Source: Camarhynchus parvulus
Lineage: Eukaryota > Chordata > Aves > Passeriformes > Thraupidae
DNA length: 64,000 nt
NCBI RefSeq assembly: GCF_901933205.1
Contig: NC_044573.1
Coordinates: 112,465,702-112,529,701, forward strand
Direction: 5' to 3'
Made by a program: the position numbers and the translations under genes. A model generated the notes under the pieces. That model was not told where the DNA came from, made no database searches, and was given only the letters and a program-made list of their open reading frames with translations. Shown here in pieces: positions 1-10,900 of this stretch (position 1 is the first letter of the stretch; each line of letters begins with the position of its first letter).

Positions 1-1200
1 CTCTTTGCCGTGTCTCATGCCCTGCCTGTGCATCCTCCTGTTCCTGTGTGCCACCCAGCTGCCTGTCCCCACAGCCTGGTCCTGCAGGGGTTTGGGGACA
101 GCCAGGGTCTGCCAGGGGAGCGGGGCTATGGTGCCCCTGAACTCATCCCTGGGGACACAGGGACAGTGCCACAGGCAGAGCCATGCAGCGCCTGGTGCCT
201 GCCCATGGCACAGGGCCTTGGTGGGGAGCCAGGATGTGGGGCCACAGTGGGGACAGCACCACCAGGTCTGTGCTGTGCCATGGGGACTGTCCCCACCCGA
301 TGGCTGTGCCCCTGACAGGGCCCAGCTGCAGCACCCTGGCGATGGAGCCTTCCCTGGGAAAGGGCAGGCGAGGAAGGTGGCCCCAGCAGTGTCCCCTCCA
401 CAGCCCCCATTGTCCCCCCCATGCCATTCTCTACCTCCTCCACCTTCCCATCACTGCCTTCATCCATAACACCCTCCATCCCCTCCATTGTCCCTCCATC
501 CCTCAACTCCACCCCCCATTGCCCCCTCCATCCTCCTCTATTGCCCCCTCCATTTATCACCTTCCCCATCACCTCCATCTGTCCATCCCCCTGCATCATC
601 CCTGTCATCCTCCATCCACCCCCCTCCATCACTGCTGCACCCCCCTCCCACCCTGCCTCCCCTGAAGCTTCCATCCCCCTCTATGCCCCTCCATCCCCCT
701 CCATCCCCTCCATCCCTCTACATCCCCCTTCACCCTCCCCATCATCTTCTCCATCCTGCACTCACCCCCTGCATTTTTCCTCCATCCCAATTCCATCTCC
801 CCTCCATCCCTGCTGCCTCTCCCTCCCACTTTCCTCCCTCACACCCTCCTTTGTCCCCCGGTCCCCCTCCATGGCTGGGGCTGTGCCTTTGGGGAGGGGA
901 CTGTCCCTGCCTGGAAGCTCCTCCTGGAGCAGGAGGACCCAGACAGCGCCAGGCAGGCCTGTGTATGTCAGCAAATACCCTAATTAATTAATTATGGGAT
1001 AATCTCTGGTTCTGGGGAAGGAACGGGTGGCTGCTCAGACTTGATTAACCACAAGAATGTTTAATCTCTCCCTGCAGCCTCATAAGGCACCGGGATTATT
1101 CCCACTGGGATGCACCAGCCACGCCTGGCTGCAAGGGGACACAGAGCCTGGGACAGCCCAGGGACCCCCAGACTCCACAGGGTGACCCTGCCCCAGCCCC
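1..1200. other. Upstream sequence; pyrimidine-rich CCATCC-like repeat
   Basis: Positions 1-400 show no gene or repeat I can name. From about 405 to 880 the + strand is a degenerate pyrimidine-rich repeat of CCATCC and CCTCCATC units. Positions 880-1200 include a short AT-rich patch (about 976-1010) and nothing else recognisable. Confidence 0.6.
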
Positions 1201-1203
1201 ACG

Positions 1204-1395
1204 GGGATGGGATGGGATGGGATGGGATGGGATGGGATGGGATGGGATGGGATGGGATGGGATGGGACGGGACGGGACGGGACGGGACGGGACGGGACAG
1301 GACAGGACAGGACAGGACAGGACAGGACAGGACAGGACAGGACAGGACAGGATAGGATAGGATAGGATAGGATAGGATAGGATAGGATAGGATAG
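1204..1395. repeat. Pentanucleotide array with four ordered blocks
   Basis: Counting from the sequence there are 12 GGGAT units, then 7 GGGAC, then 10 AGGAC, then 9 AGGAT. Each block differs from the next by one base. The + strand is G-rich. Confidence 0.95.
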
Positions 1396-1499
1396 GGGGT
1401 TATCCCTGTGCTGGCTGCCAGGTCTGAGGAATGAGCTCTGTCCCTGTCAGAGTGCTGAGATTGGGCATCCCCTGCTTCTCCTGCCTCTGTCCTGCCTCC

Positions 1500-2160
1500 C
1501 AATCCCACATCCCTGATCCCCCATCATGGACTCTGCACCCTGCTTCCCACATCCCAGTCCTGCATCCTGAATCCCACATCCTGCATTCCACAAAAACACT
1601 CTCCATCACAGACACAAATCCTGCATCCTGCATTCTGCAACCCACATCCTGTATCCCACATCCCAGACCTGCATCCTTCATCCTCAATCCTTCATCTGGA
1701 GTCCTTCATCCTGCATTCCAATGCAGCATCCCAGCCCAGAATCCCAGTCCTGCATTCCAGTGCAGCATCCCAGTCCTACATTCCAATCCTTTGTCCTACA
1801 TCCCAATCCTGTATCCTCCATCCCGTATCCCAGTCCTGCATCCTGCATGCCATTCCTGCATTTGTGATCCCATATCCCAATCCTGCATTCTGTATCCTGC
1901 ATCCTAATCCTGCATCCCAGCCCTGCCCGGCAGACCCGTGTGCTTCATCCCACATCCCAATCCCACATTCCAGCGCCGCAGCCTTCATCCCACATCCCAA
2001 TCCCACATTCCAACGCCGCATCCCAATCCCACATCCCAATCCCGCATTCCAGCGCCGCATCCCAATCCCACGTGCCGGTTGTGCATTCCAATGCAGCATC
2101 CCAGTCCCGCATCCTTCATTCCCCACCCCAGTGCTGCCCCCGAGCCCCGCATCCCGCATC
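1500..2160. repeat. Degenerate CATCCCAATCC / CATCCTG minisatellite
   Basis: Short units built on CATCCCAATCCCACATTCCA and CATCCTGCATTC run up to the KIF3C CpG island. The copies nearest the island become CpG-rich (CAGCGCCGCATCCC). Confidence 0.85.
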
Positions 2161-2182
2161 CCGGCCTCAGCACAAAGGCCGC

Positions 2183-2202
2183 ACTACAGCTCCCGGCGTG
2201 CC
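2183..2202 (+). promoter_or_regulatory. ZNF143/THAP11-like binding motif
   Basis: ACTACAGCTCCCGGCGTGCC fits the known ZNF143 (SBS) pattern ACTACAATTCCCAGCATGC with a few changes. It lies about 110 bases upstream of the CCAAT box, a usual position for this site in CpG-island promoters. Confidence 0.6.
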
Positions 2203-2379
2203 CGGGGGGGGCCGGCGGCGCTCCCGCCCGCGGCTGCGGGTGCTCGGCCGCGGGAGCGCGCTCGGGGGCGCGGGCGCGGGCGGGAGCGCGCGCACCAATC
2301 GCGGCGCGGCCGCGCCCCGCCCCGGCCCGCCCCGCCCGCCCCATCCCCGCACCGGGCGGGGCGCAGCGGCCGCGCTGCC

Positions 2380-2517
2380 ATGAGCGAGCGCCCGGCGGGG
2401 CCGCCCCGCCGCGCCCCGGCCGCCCGCGCCCCCCGCCCCGGCCCCGCCCGCTCCGCCCCGGCCCCGGCCCCGGCCCCGGCCTCGGCCCCGGGGATGCCGC
2501 GGGGGCGGCGCGGCTGA
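2380..2517 (+). other. Upstream ORF before KIF3C (45 codons)
   Basis: An ATG in context GCTGCCATGA opens a proline/alanine/arginine-rich frame of 45 codons that ends with TGA at 2515-2517, 42 bases before the KIF3C start. It would act on translation only if transcription starts upstream of 2380, which is not known. Confidence 0.4.
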
Positions 2518-2559
2518 GCCCCCAGCCCCGCTGCGCCGCCGGCCCCGCCCGCCGCCGCC

Positions 2560-3972
2560 ATGGCCGGTAAGCCCCGCAGCGGCTGCGAGGCGCTCCGGGT
2601 GGTGGCCCGGTGCCGGCCCATGAGCCGGCGGGAGGAGGCGGCGGGATACGAGCGCGTCCTGGAGCTGGACGTGAAGCTGGGCCAGGTGAGCATCCGCAAC
2701 CCCCGCGCCGCCCCCGGGGAGCTGCCCAAAACCTTCACCTTCGACGCCGTGTACGACGCCAGCTCCAAGCAGGCCGACCTCTACGATGAGACGGTGCGGC
2801 CGCTCATCGACTCGGTGCTGCAGGGCTTCAACGGCACCGTCTTCGCCTACGGCCAGACCGGCACCGGCAAGACCTACACCATGCAGGGCGCCTGGGCGGA
2901 GCCCGAGAAGCGCGGCATCATCCCCAGCGCCTTCGAGCACATCTTCACCCACATCTCCCGCTCGCAGAACCAGCAGTACCTGGTGAGGGCCTCGTACCTG
3001 GAGATCTACCAGGAGGAGATCAGGGACCTCCTCGCCAAGGACCAGAGCAAGAAGCTGGAGCTGAAGGAGAACCCCGAGACCGGGGTGTACATCAAGGACC
3101 TCTCCTCCTTCGTGACCAAGAACGTCAAGGAGATCGAGCACGTGATGAACCTGGGCAGCCAGACGCGTTCTGTGGGCAGCACCAACATGAACGAGCACAG
3201 CTCGCGCTCCCACGCCATCTTCCTGATCACCATCGAGTGCAGCGAGACGGGCCCGGACGGCGAGGAGCACATCCGCGTGGGCAAGCTCAACCTCGTGGAC
3301 CTGGCTGGCAGCGAGCGGCAGAACAAAATGGGGGCCCACGGAGAGCGCCCCAAGGAGGCCTCCAAGATCAACCTCTCCCTCTCGGCCCTGGGCAACGTCA
3401 TCTCGGCGCTGGTGGACGGCCGGAGCACGCACATCCCCTACCGGGACTCCAAGCTCACCCGCCTGCTGCAGGACTCCCTCGGGGGCAACGCCAAGACAAT
3501 CATGGTGGCCACCTTGGGCCCGGCCTCGCACAGCTACGACGAGAGCCTCTCCACCCTCAGGTTCGCCAACAGGGCCAAGAACATCAAGAACAAGCCCCGG
3601 GTGAACGAGGACCCCAAGGACACCTTGCTGCGGGAGTTTCAGGAGGAGATCGTGCGGCTGAAAGCCCAGCTGGAGAAACGCGGGATGCTGGGCAAGAAGA
3701 GGAGGAGGAGCAGCCGGAGGAAGAAAGCAATGGATGGAGAGGGCACCGTGGACAATGAAGGGGAGGACGAGAATGAGGATGGCCTGGAGAAGACCATGGA
3801 GAATTACTTGAAGGAGCAGAAGGAGAGGCTGGAAGAGGAGAAAGCCGCTATCCAGGATGACCACAGCCTGGTGAGTGAGGAGAAGCAGAAGCTGCTCCAG
3901 GAGAAGGAGAAGATGATAGAGGACCTGCGGAAGGAGCAGGAGGCCACGGAGCTGCTGGCCATCAAGTACAAG
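2560..3972 (+). CDS. KIF3C: KIF3C coding exon 1 (motor domain, neck, start of stalk)
   Basis: This exon encodes residues 1-471, including the whole motor domain without an intron. The start is the ATG in GCCGCCGCCATGG, a near-perfect Kozak context. Downstream of the motor come the neck linker and [20 protein letters not shown], a basic stretch rich in K and R (379-390), an acidic stretch (about 394-410) and the start of the coiled coil. The exon ends in frame at AAG and is followed by GTTCGT, a donor that is weak at +3. The open frame continues to 4104, but the next conserved residues (AMESK) are at 10382, so the read-through is intronic. Base composition is very GC-rich, as expected in a CpG island. 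Confidence 0.97.
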
Positions 3973-6900
3973 GTTCGTGTTGCCAGGCGTGGTGACAAAC
4001 GGGGCTGGGGTGCCTGCTGTGCCCCCAGCCCCTGGTGTGGAGTGGGAATGGATCCCAAGCAGGGAACCTGGGGGAGCTGCTCAGCAAGGGGGTCTCCCAA
4101 GTGAGGTGACCAGGCAGGGTCCCCAAGGGCAACCCCAGGCTCTGGCGTGGGGCTGGGCTGGGGTGGCCCTCAGACCTGTGTGGGGACACTGTGGGGACCT
4201 GCAGGGAGTGGCAGGGAAGGGCCACAGGGGAGAGGGTCACTGTGGCACGAGTGTGCTGTGCTCAGCTCTTGTCCCCTTCGGCACAACAAAGCAGCTGGTG
4301 TGGGAAGGGGGAGTGATGAGAGTGATGCTGCAGATTCGTCCCTGGTGGCCTCAGGAGCGAGCCCAGGGCTGGGGCTGGGGACACGAGACCGGCCCCCACC
4401 TGCCCCCAGTTCTGTCCAGCCCTTGCTCCCAGTGGGCTCTGTGGGGATGGGCAGGGCCTGGCAGCTCTGCAGGGACCCCCGTCCCCCTCCCCAGCCCAAA
4501 CCCTTCCTGGCACCCCAAGCCAGAGCAGGGTGGATGGGGGCACCACCGCTGGCTCAGGGATGCTCAGGGATTTGGTGCTGAGGGTGAGAGGGGCCACGGC
4601 AGCCCCAGCTGTGCCGGGGCCTGGGGCTGCACCTCCCCCTGCCCCAGCCCTGCTCCTGTCCCCGCTGTGCTGTGGAGTCCTGCCCGTGGTGGCCATGGGG
4701 CAGGGACTACAGTCCCAGCAGTGGGCACGGAGCCCGCTGACCCTTGGCATCGCACTCAGCATGGCCCCTCTGGCACAGCCCCTCTGGCACAGCCCCTCTG
4801 GCACAGCCCCTCTGGCACTCACTGGCCCGGATGCAGGGGCTGGGCTGGAGCCCAGGCAGGGAGGGACCCCTCTGGGGGGGGACATGCCCGGGGTGCCAGG
4901 GCTGGGCAGGGGTCCGGACCCTCTCCCATGGCCAAGGTGGTGTTTGTTGCAGCCCCAGGGACATGTGGCCGTGCCCAGGGATGTGTGATTGTGCCCAGGG
5001 ATGCGTGGCCATGCCTGGATGCCTGCACAGAGAGCGTGGGATTGCACTGGGACGTGCCACTGGGGCAGAGCTGTGGGCTGCTGGCTGGCACAGCGGGTGT
5101 CCTGTGACAAGTGTCCCGTGACAAGTGTCCTGGCGCAGCAGGATGCCTGGCACAGGGGTCTCTGCAGCCATCCCCCCATTGCTGTGGGGTGCAGGTTGTG
5201 GGGTGCAGGCTGGGCTGGGCTGGCAGCTGTCCAGCACAGTCTCCCTGTGTGGCTCAGCAGGGCTGGCTCAGGGCCACTGTGTGTCCTGGAACTGCTGAGT
5301 AACCACGCAGGGCCGGAGGCGAGATGACACCATGTCCCTTTTGGTGGCCTTTGGGGCTGCTCTGCACATGGGGACCCTCTGGCCATGGGGGTTCAGCACA
5401 GTGACAGCAGAGAGGTGTCACCTGAGTGAGCACAAAGGGGCACTGCTGTGACACTCATCCCAGTGGGCACAGCCCGTGGGACACTGCAGGGACACTGGGT
5501 GACCTCAGGGTGCTCATGGGCAGCTTTGCCACACGGTGGGGCTGGGCAAGGAGCCCCTGGCTCCATAGTGACCATGGCAAAGGCAGCCGAGGTGACAGGG
5601 GGACACAGGGTGCCCCCTACACCCACGGGTGACACACTGTGCCCTGTATTATTGTCACACTCGTGGGTGTGGGCTCTGCCTCTGCCACCCAGCTGGGACA
5701 TGTGGGACATGGAGCTCGGAGAGGTGGGGTCAGCTTGCCCCAGCAGATGTGCATTGGGTGCCCAGCTGTGCCCTGGGTGCCCAGCTGTGTGCCCAGGCAG
5801 AGGGGCTGTGCCACAGGGGAGCTGCCTATGGGGTGTGGGTGCTTCCAAGGGCTGTGCCAGGGCCTGAGGCCGAGGTCAGCGGGAGGGAGAGCTCTGGGAA
5901 GTTCTTTGGGTGCCGGAAATGAGTTCCTGGGAGAGGCTTAGTGCTAAAGGAGATTGGGAGCCTCTTCCTTAGAGGGAATAAATGCCCTGGCAGGGAGGAG
6001 GAAACAGTGGCACTGAGAAACCTCTTAATCTGGCAGGGATGGTGTCAGCTCTGTGGGAGGGAATGGCTGTGGGGCCATCATCCCAGCACCCTCCTGGTCC
6101 CCTCCCTGCACCCCAACAGGGTCCCCAGGGGACACTCAGCATCAAGGGGAGCAACTGGGACCGAGAACTGGGTTTGGAGGAGAAGGGGTGAGGGGCCCCT
6201 GGCGCCCCAGTGCCCCCAGCCCTGGCAGGGGATGGCACAGGATCGGGTGGGGGGCTGCCCTTGGGGGTGTCAGCCCCCAGCAGAACACCCAGCCTGGGAC
6301 ACCCATGCAAAGCGAGGAGGGAGGGATCCCCAGGGTCAGGGGGGCTGGGGCACCCTGGGGGCTGTGTCCCCACAGCCCTGAATGGCTGTGGGGCTCTCAC
6401 TGGCTGGGAGAGGGAGGAAGGCACAGCTGTGGGGTGTCCCCTGGGTGCTGCTGGCACAGCTGTGGGGTGTCCCCTGGGTGCTGCTGGCACAGCTGTGGGG
6501 TGTCCCCTGGGTGCTGGGGGCTGCTGGCATGGCTGTGGGGGTGTCCCCTGGGTTCCCCCAGAACCCGCTATGCACGCCCTGCAGCCGGAAGGGGAAAAAT
6601 GGGGGGAAAACCATGGGCACAGAGCCTTGCCCCAGGCAGGTGTCAGTGGGGATGGGGGCCGCAGGTTTGCCAGAGCCCCCACTCTGTGCACAGCACCCCA
6701 TGGAGACCCCTGCCCAGGGACATGTGACAGCAGCACCGTGACCACCGTGTGCCCCCCCAGTGCTGGCACCACCCTTGGGGTGGCCTGGTGGCCCTGCTGT
6801 CCCTCAGGGCTGTGGCCATGGCAGTGAGGAGCAGGGCCCTGGATCTGGGGGGGCAGAGGGACACAAGGGCAGGTGCCCAGGGCGGGAGGGTGGCCACGTG

Positions 6901-7143
6901 CTGGTGGCAGAGGGGACATTGCAGAGATGGTGGCTGAGCTGTCTCTGTGGCTGGGACATTGATTTTGAAGCTGTGTGTGGTGTCCTGGGGACATCTGGGT
7001 CTGTCCCTGCTGACACCCCTGAGGTGCAGCTGTGGGGGGCGCAGGGTGTCCCTCCATTTGTCCCCCACGGACACCCGGACACGGGAGCGGGGCTGCAGGG
7101 CATGAATACACACACATGGTGTGCACATGGACACACACAGAGT

Positions 7144-7191
<48 letters not shown>

Positions 7192-7224
7192 CACACACGG
7201 TGTGCACATGGACACACACAGAGT

Positions 7225-7281
<57 letters not shown>

Positions 7282-7316
7282 AACACACACAGTGTGTACA
7301 TGGACACACACAGAGT

Positions 7317-7360
<44 letters not shown>

Positions 7361-7388
7361 ACAGTGTGCACATGGACACACACAGAGT

Positions 7389-7441
<53 letters not shown>

Positions 7442-7464
7442 GTGCACATGGACACACACAGAGT

Positions 7465-7510
<46 letters not shown>

Positions 7511-7538
7511 ACAGTGTGCACATGGACACACACAGAGT

Positions 7539-7608
<70 letters not shown>

Positions 7609-7632
7609 TGTGCACATGGGCTCACACAGAGT

Positions 7633-7668
<36 letters not shown>

Positions 7669-7696
7669 ACAGTGTGCACATGGACACACACAGAGT

Positions 7697-7737
<41 letters not shown>

Positions 7738-7816
7738 GTGTGCACATGGACACACACAGAGTGTGTACACACACACAAATACACACACATGGTGTGCACA
7801 TGGGCACACACAGAGT

Positions 7817-7852
<36 letters not shown>

Positions 7853-7876
7853 TGTGCACATGGGCTCACACAGAGT

Positions 7877-7913
<37 letters not shown>

Positions 7914-10900
7914 TACACACACATGGTGTGCACATGGGCACACACAGAGTGCACACACACACACACACACACACAGTGTGCACATGGGCACACACAGAGC
8001 ATGTACAAACACACAAATACACACACACAGTGTGCACATGGGCACACACAGGGTGTGTACACACACACACACACGGTGTGCACATGGGCACACAGTGCAC
8101 ACACACACACAAATACACACACACACAGTGTGCACATGGGCACACACAGAGTGTGTACACACACATAAATACACACACAGAGTGCACACACACAGTGTGC
8201 ACACACAGACACACACATATACAGTGTGCACACACATACACCGTGTGTACATACACACAGACACTGTGCACACAGACAGTGCACACAGACACACAGTGTG
8301 CACATACACTCACAGAGTGTGCACATACGCACACAGTGCACACATATGCACACACATACACGGTGTGCACGTACACACAGACACACACAAAGTGCACACA
8401 CACAGTGTGCACACACAAATACACACTCAGTGTGCAAATACAGTGTACACATACACACAGTGTGCACAGACACAGTGTGCACACACAAATACTCAGTGTG
8501 CAAATGCACACAGTGTGCACATACACAGTGTGCACAGACACAGTGTGCACACAAATACTCAGTGTGCAAATGCACACAGTGTGCACATACACACAGTGTG
8601 CACAGACACAGTGTGCACACACAAATACTCAGTGTGCAAATGCACACAGTGTGCACATACACACAGTGTGCACAGACACAGTGTGCACACACAAATACAC
8701 ACTCAGTGTGCAAATACAGTGTGCACAGACACACACAGTGTGCACATACACACACACTGGGAACAGACATACACAGAGCATGCACATACAGTGTACACAT
8801 ACACATGCAGTGTGCACATGCACATACACAGAGTGCACACACATACACCGTGTGCACATACACACACACACACTCACACATGGTGTGCACAGACTCCTGG
8901 TGCTCCCACACGTACCCATGTGTGTGTGAACGTGTTCAGCCTGGCACAGGATGTGTTCCCTGTGTGTGTGTATAGTTTTCCTTTCTGTGGGCACAGCCTC
9001 TGTGTGTATATTTGTGTGTGTTTATTTGTGTGTTTGTGCATTTCTGTGTGCACAGCCCCTGCTTGTGTGTGTGTATTTGTGTGTGTTTATTTGTGTGTTT
9101 GTGTGTATTTATGTATGTGTTTGTGCATTTCTGTGTGCACAGCCCCATTTCCGTGTGCACAGCCCCTGTGTGTGTGTGTATTTGTGTGTATTTTTATGTG
9201 TGTGTGTGCATTTCTCTGTGGACAGCCCCATTTCTGTGTGTTTATGTGTGTGTTTGCGTGTGTGTTTGTGCATTTCTGTGTGCACAGCCCCTGTATGTGT
9301 GTGTATTTGTGTGTATTTTTATGTGTGTGTGTGCATTTCTCTGTGGACAGCCCCATTTCTGTGTGTTTGTGTGTGTGTTTGTGCATTTCTGTGTGCTGGT
9401 CCAGTGGGGTGGGGTCCAGCCTGCAGCTGCTGCCCATCCCTGTCCATCCCTGTCCATCCCAGTCCATCCCTGCCCATCCCTGCCCATCCCTGCCCATCCC
9501 TGCCCATCCCAGCCCATCCCAATCCCAGCCCATCCCAGTCCATCCCTGCCCATGCCTGTCCATCCCAGCCCATCCCAGCCCATCCCAGCCCATCCCTGCC
9601 CATCCCAGCCCATCCCAGCCCATCCCTGTCCATCCCTGCCCATCCCAGTCCATCCCTGCCCATCCCAGTCCATCCCAGCCCATCCCTGCCCATCCCAGTC
9701 CATCCCAGCCCATCCCAGCCCATCCCTGCACGCCCGCTACATCCCAGTCCATCCCAGCCCCCAGCCCATCCCTGCCCATCCCAGTCCATCCCAGCCCATC
9801 CCAGCCCATCCCTGCACATCCCTGCCCGTCCCTGACCATCCCTGGAGTCCCAGCTGTGCCAGGGCAGGGCAGCCCTTTCCAATGTCCAATCTAATCGTGC
9901 ACAGCCTCTTCCCCATCAGCAGGGATCCGAGCAGAGGGACACTGAATGCTCCCACATCCCTGGGAGCAGGGCTGGGGACAGGGGACAGGGATGGGGGTGA
10001 CCACCACGCATCAGGGATGGAGCAGGGATCAGAGGTGGGGACAGGGATCGGGGATGGAGGGGATCATCAGGGATCAGGGCTGGGGACAGAGATCAGGGTA
10101 CAGGGATCAGGGGTGAGGACAGGGATCAGGGATCAGGGGATAGGGATCAGAGCTGGGGAGAGGGATCAGGGATAGGGGGTGACCACAGGGATCAGACCTG
10201 CGGACAGGGATCAGGGCTGGGGACAGGGATCAGGGCTGGGGACAGGGATCAGGGATGGGGGTGACCATCAGAGATCAGGGATGGGGGTCACCACCCAGTG
10301 AGGGTAGCATGTGGCAAAGCCCACGGGCAGGGGTGGGGATGCCAGCCCTGACCCCCTGCCCTGTCCCCCTGTCCCCTGCAGGCCATGGAGAGCAAGCTGC
10401 TGATCGGGGGCAGGACCATCGTGGACCACACCAACGAGCAGCAGAAGATGCTGGAGCTGAGGCGGCAGGAGATCGCCGAGCAGGTACCAGGGTGGGGGTG
10501 ACAGGGCTGTCCTGGGGGTGCCCTGGGGTGTCCTGGGGGTGCCCTGGGGTGTCCTCCCCGTCCCCATCCCGGTCCCAGCCGTGTCCCTGCCCCGCAGAAA
10601 CGCCGGGAACGGGAGATGCAGCAGGAGATGCTGCTGAGGGACGAGGAGACCATGGAGCTGCGCGAGACCTACACGTCCCTGCAGCAGGAGGTGGAGATCA
10701 AAACCAAGAAGCTCAAGAAGGTGAGAGCGTGGCAGGTGGGGACAGGGACGAGGAGGTCCCTCCTTGGGGACAGGGCTGAGGTGCTGCTGTCCCCTCCCAG
10801 CTCTATGCCAAGCTGCAGGCTGTGAAGGCTGAGATCCAGGACCAGCACGACGAGTACATCCGCGTGCGCCAGGACCTGGAGGAGGCCCAGAACGAGCAGA

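Larger units (their letters stand above)
2160..2559 (+). promoter_or_regulatory. KIF3C: KIF3C CpG-island promoter and 5' leader
   Basis: A very GC- and CpG-rich block that continues into exon 1. It holds a CCAAT box (2295-2299), a run of GC boxes of the CCCCGCCCC type (about 2310-2345) and no TATA box. The transcription start cannot be fixed from sequence; it is probably between about 2330 and 2400. Confidence 0.8.

Noticed and set aside
1204..1395. Telomere-like G-rich repeat
   Set aside because: The units are GGGAT, GGGAC, AGGAC and AGGAT, not TTAGGG. There is no telomeric array in the window.
1..2160. RAB10, the expected head-to-head neighbour of KIF3C
   Set aside because: No Rab GTPase motif or CpG-island exon is visible on the minus strand; it probably lies beyond the left edge.
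2167..3864. 565-codon minus-strand open frame opposite KIF3C exon 1
   Set aside because: Shadow of a GC-rich exon. Its codons mirror the conserved kinesin frame, and the protein matches no family I know.
6643..8622. 659-codon minus-strand open frame rich in Cys-Val
   Set aside because: Reverse reading of the CA array; low complexity only.
6760..9894. 1044-codon plus-strand open frame across KIF3C intron 1
   Set aside because: It reads through the CA, TG and CATCCC arrays (TH, CVC and PS repeats) and lies within an intron. It has no domain or start signal.
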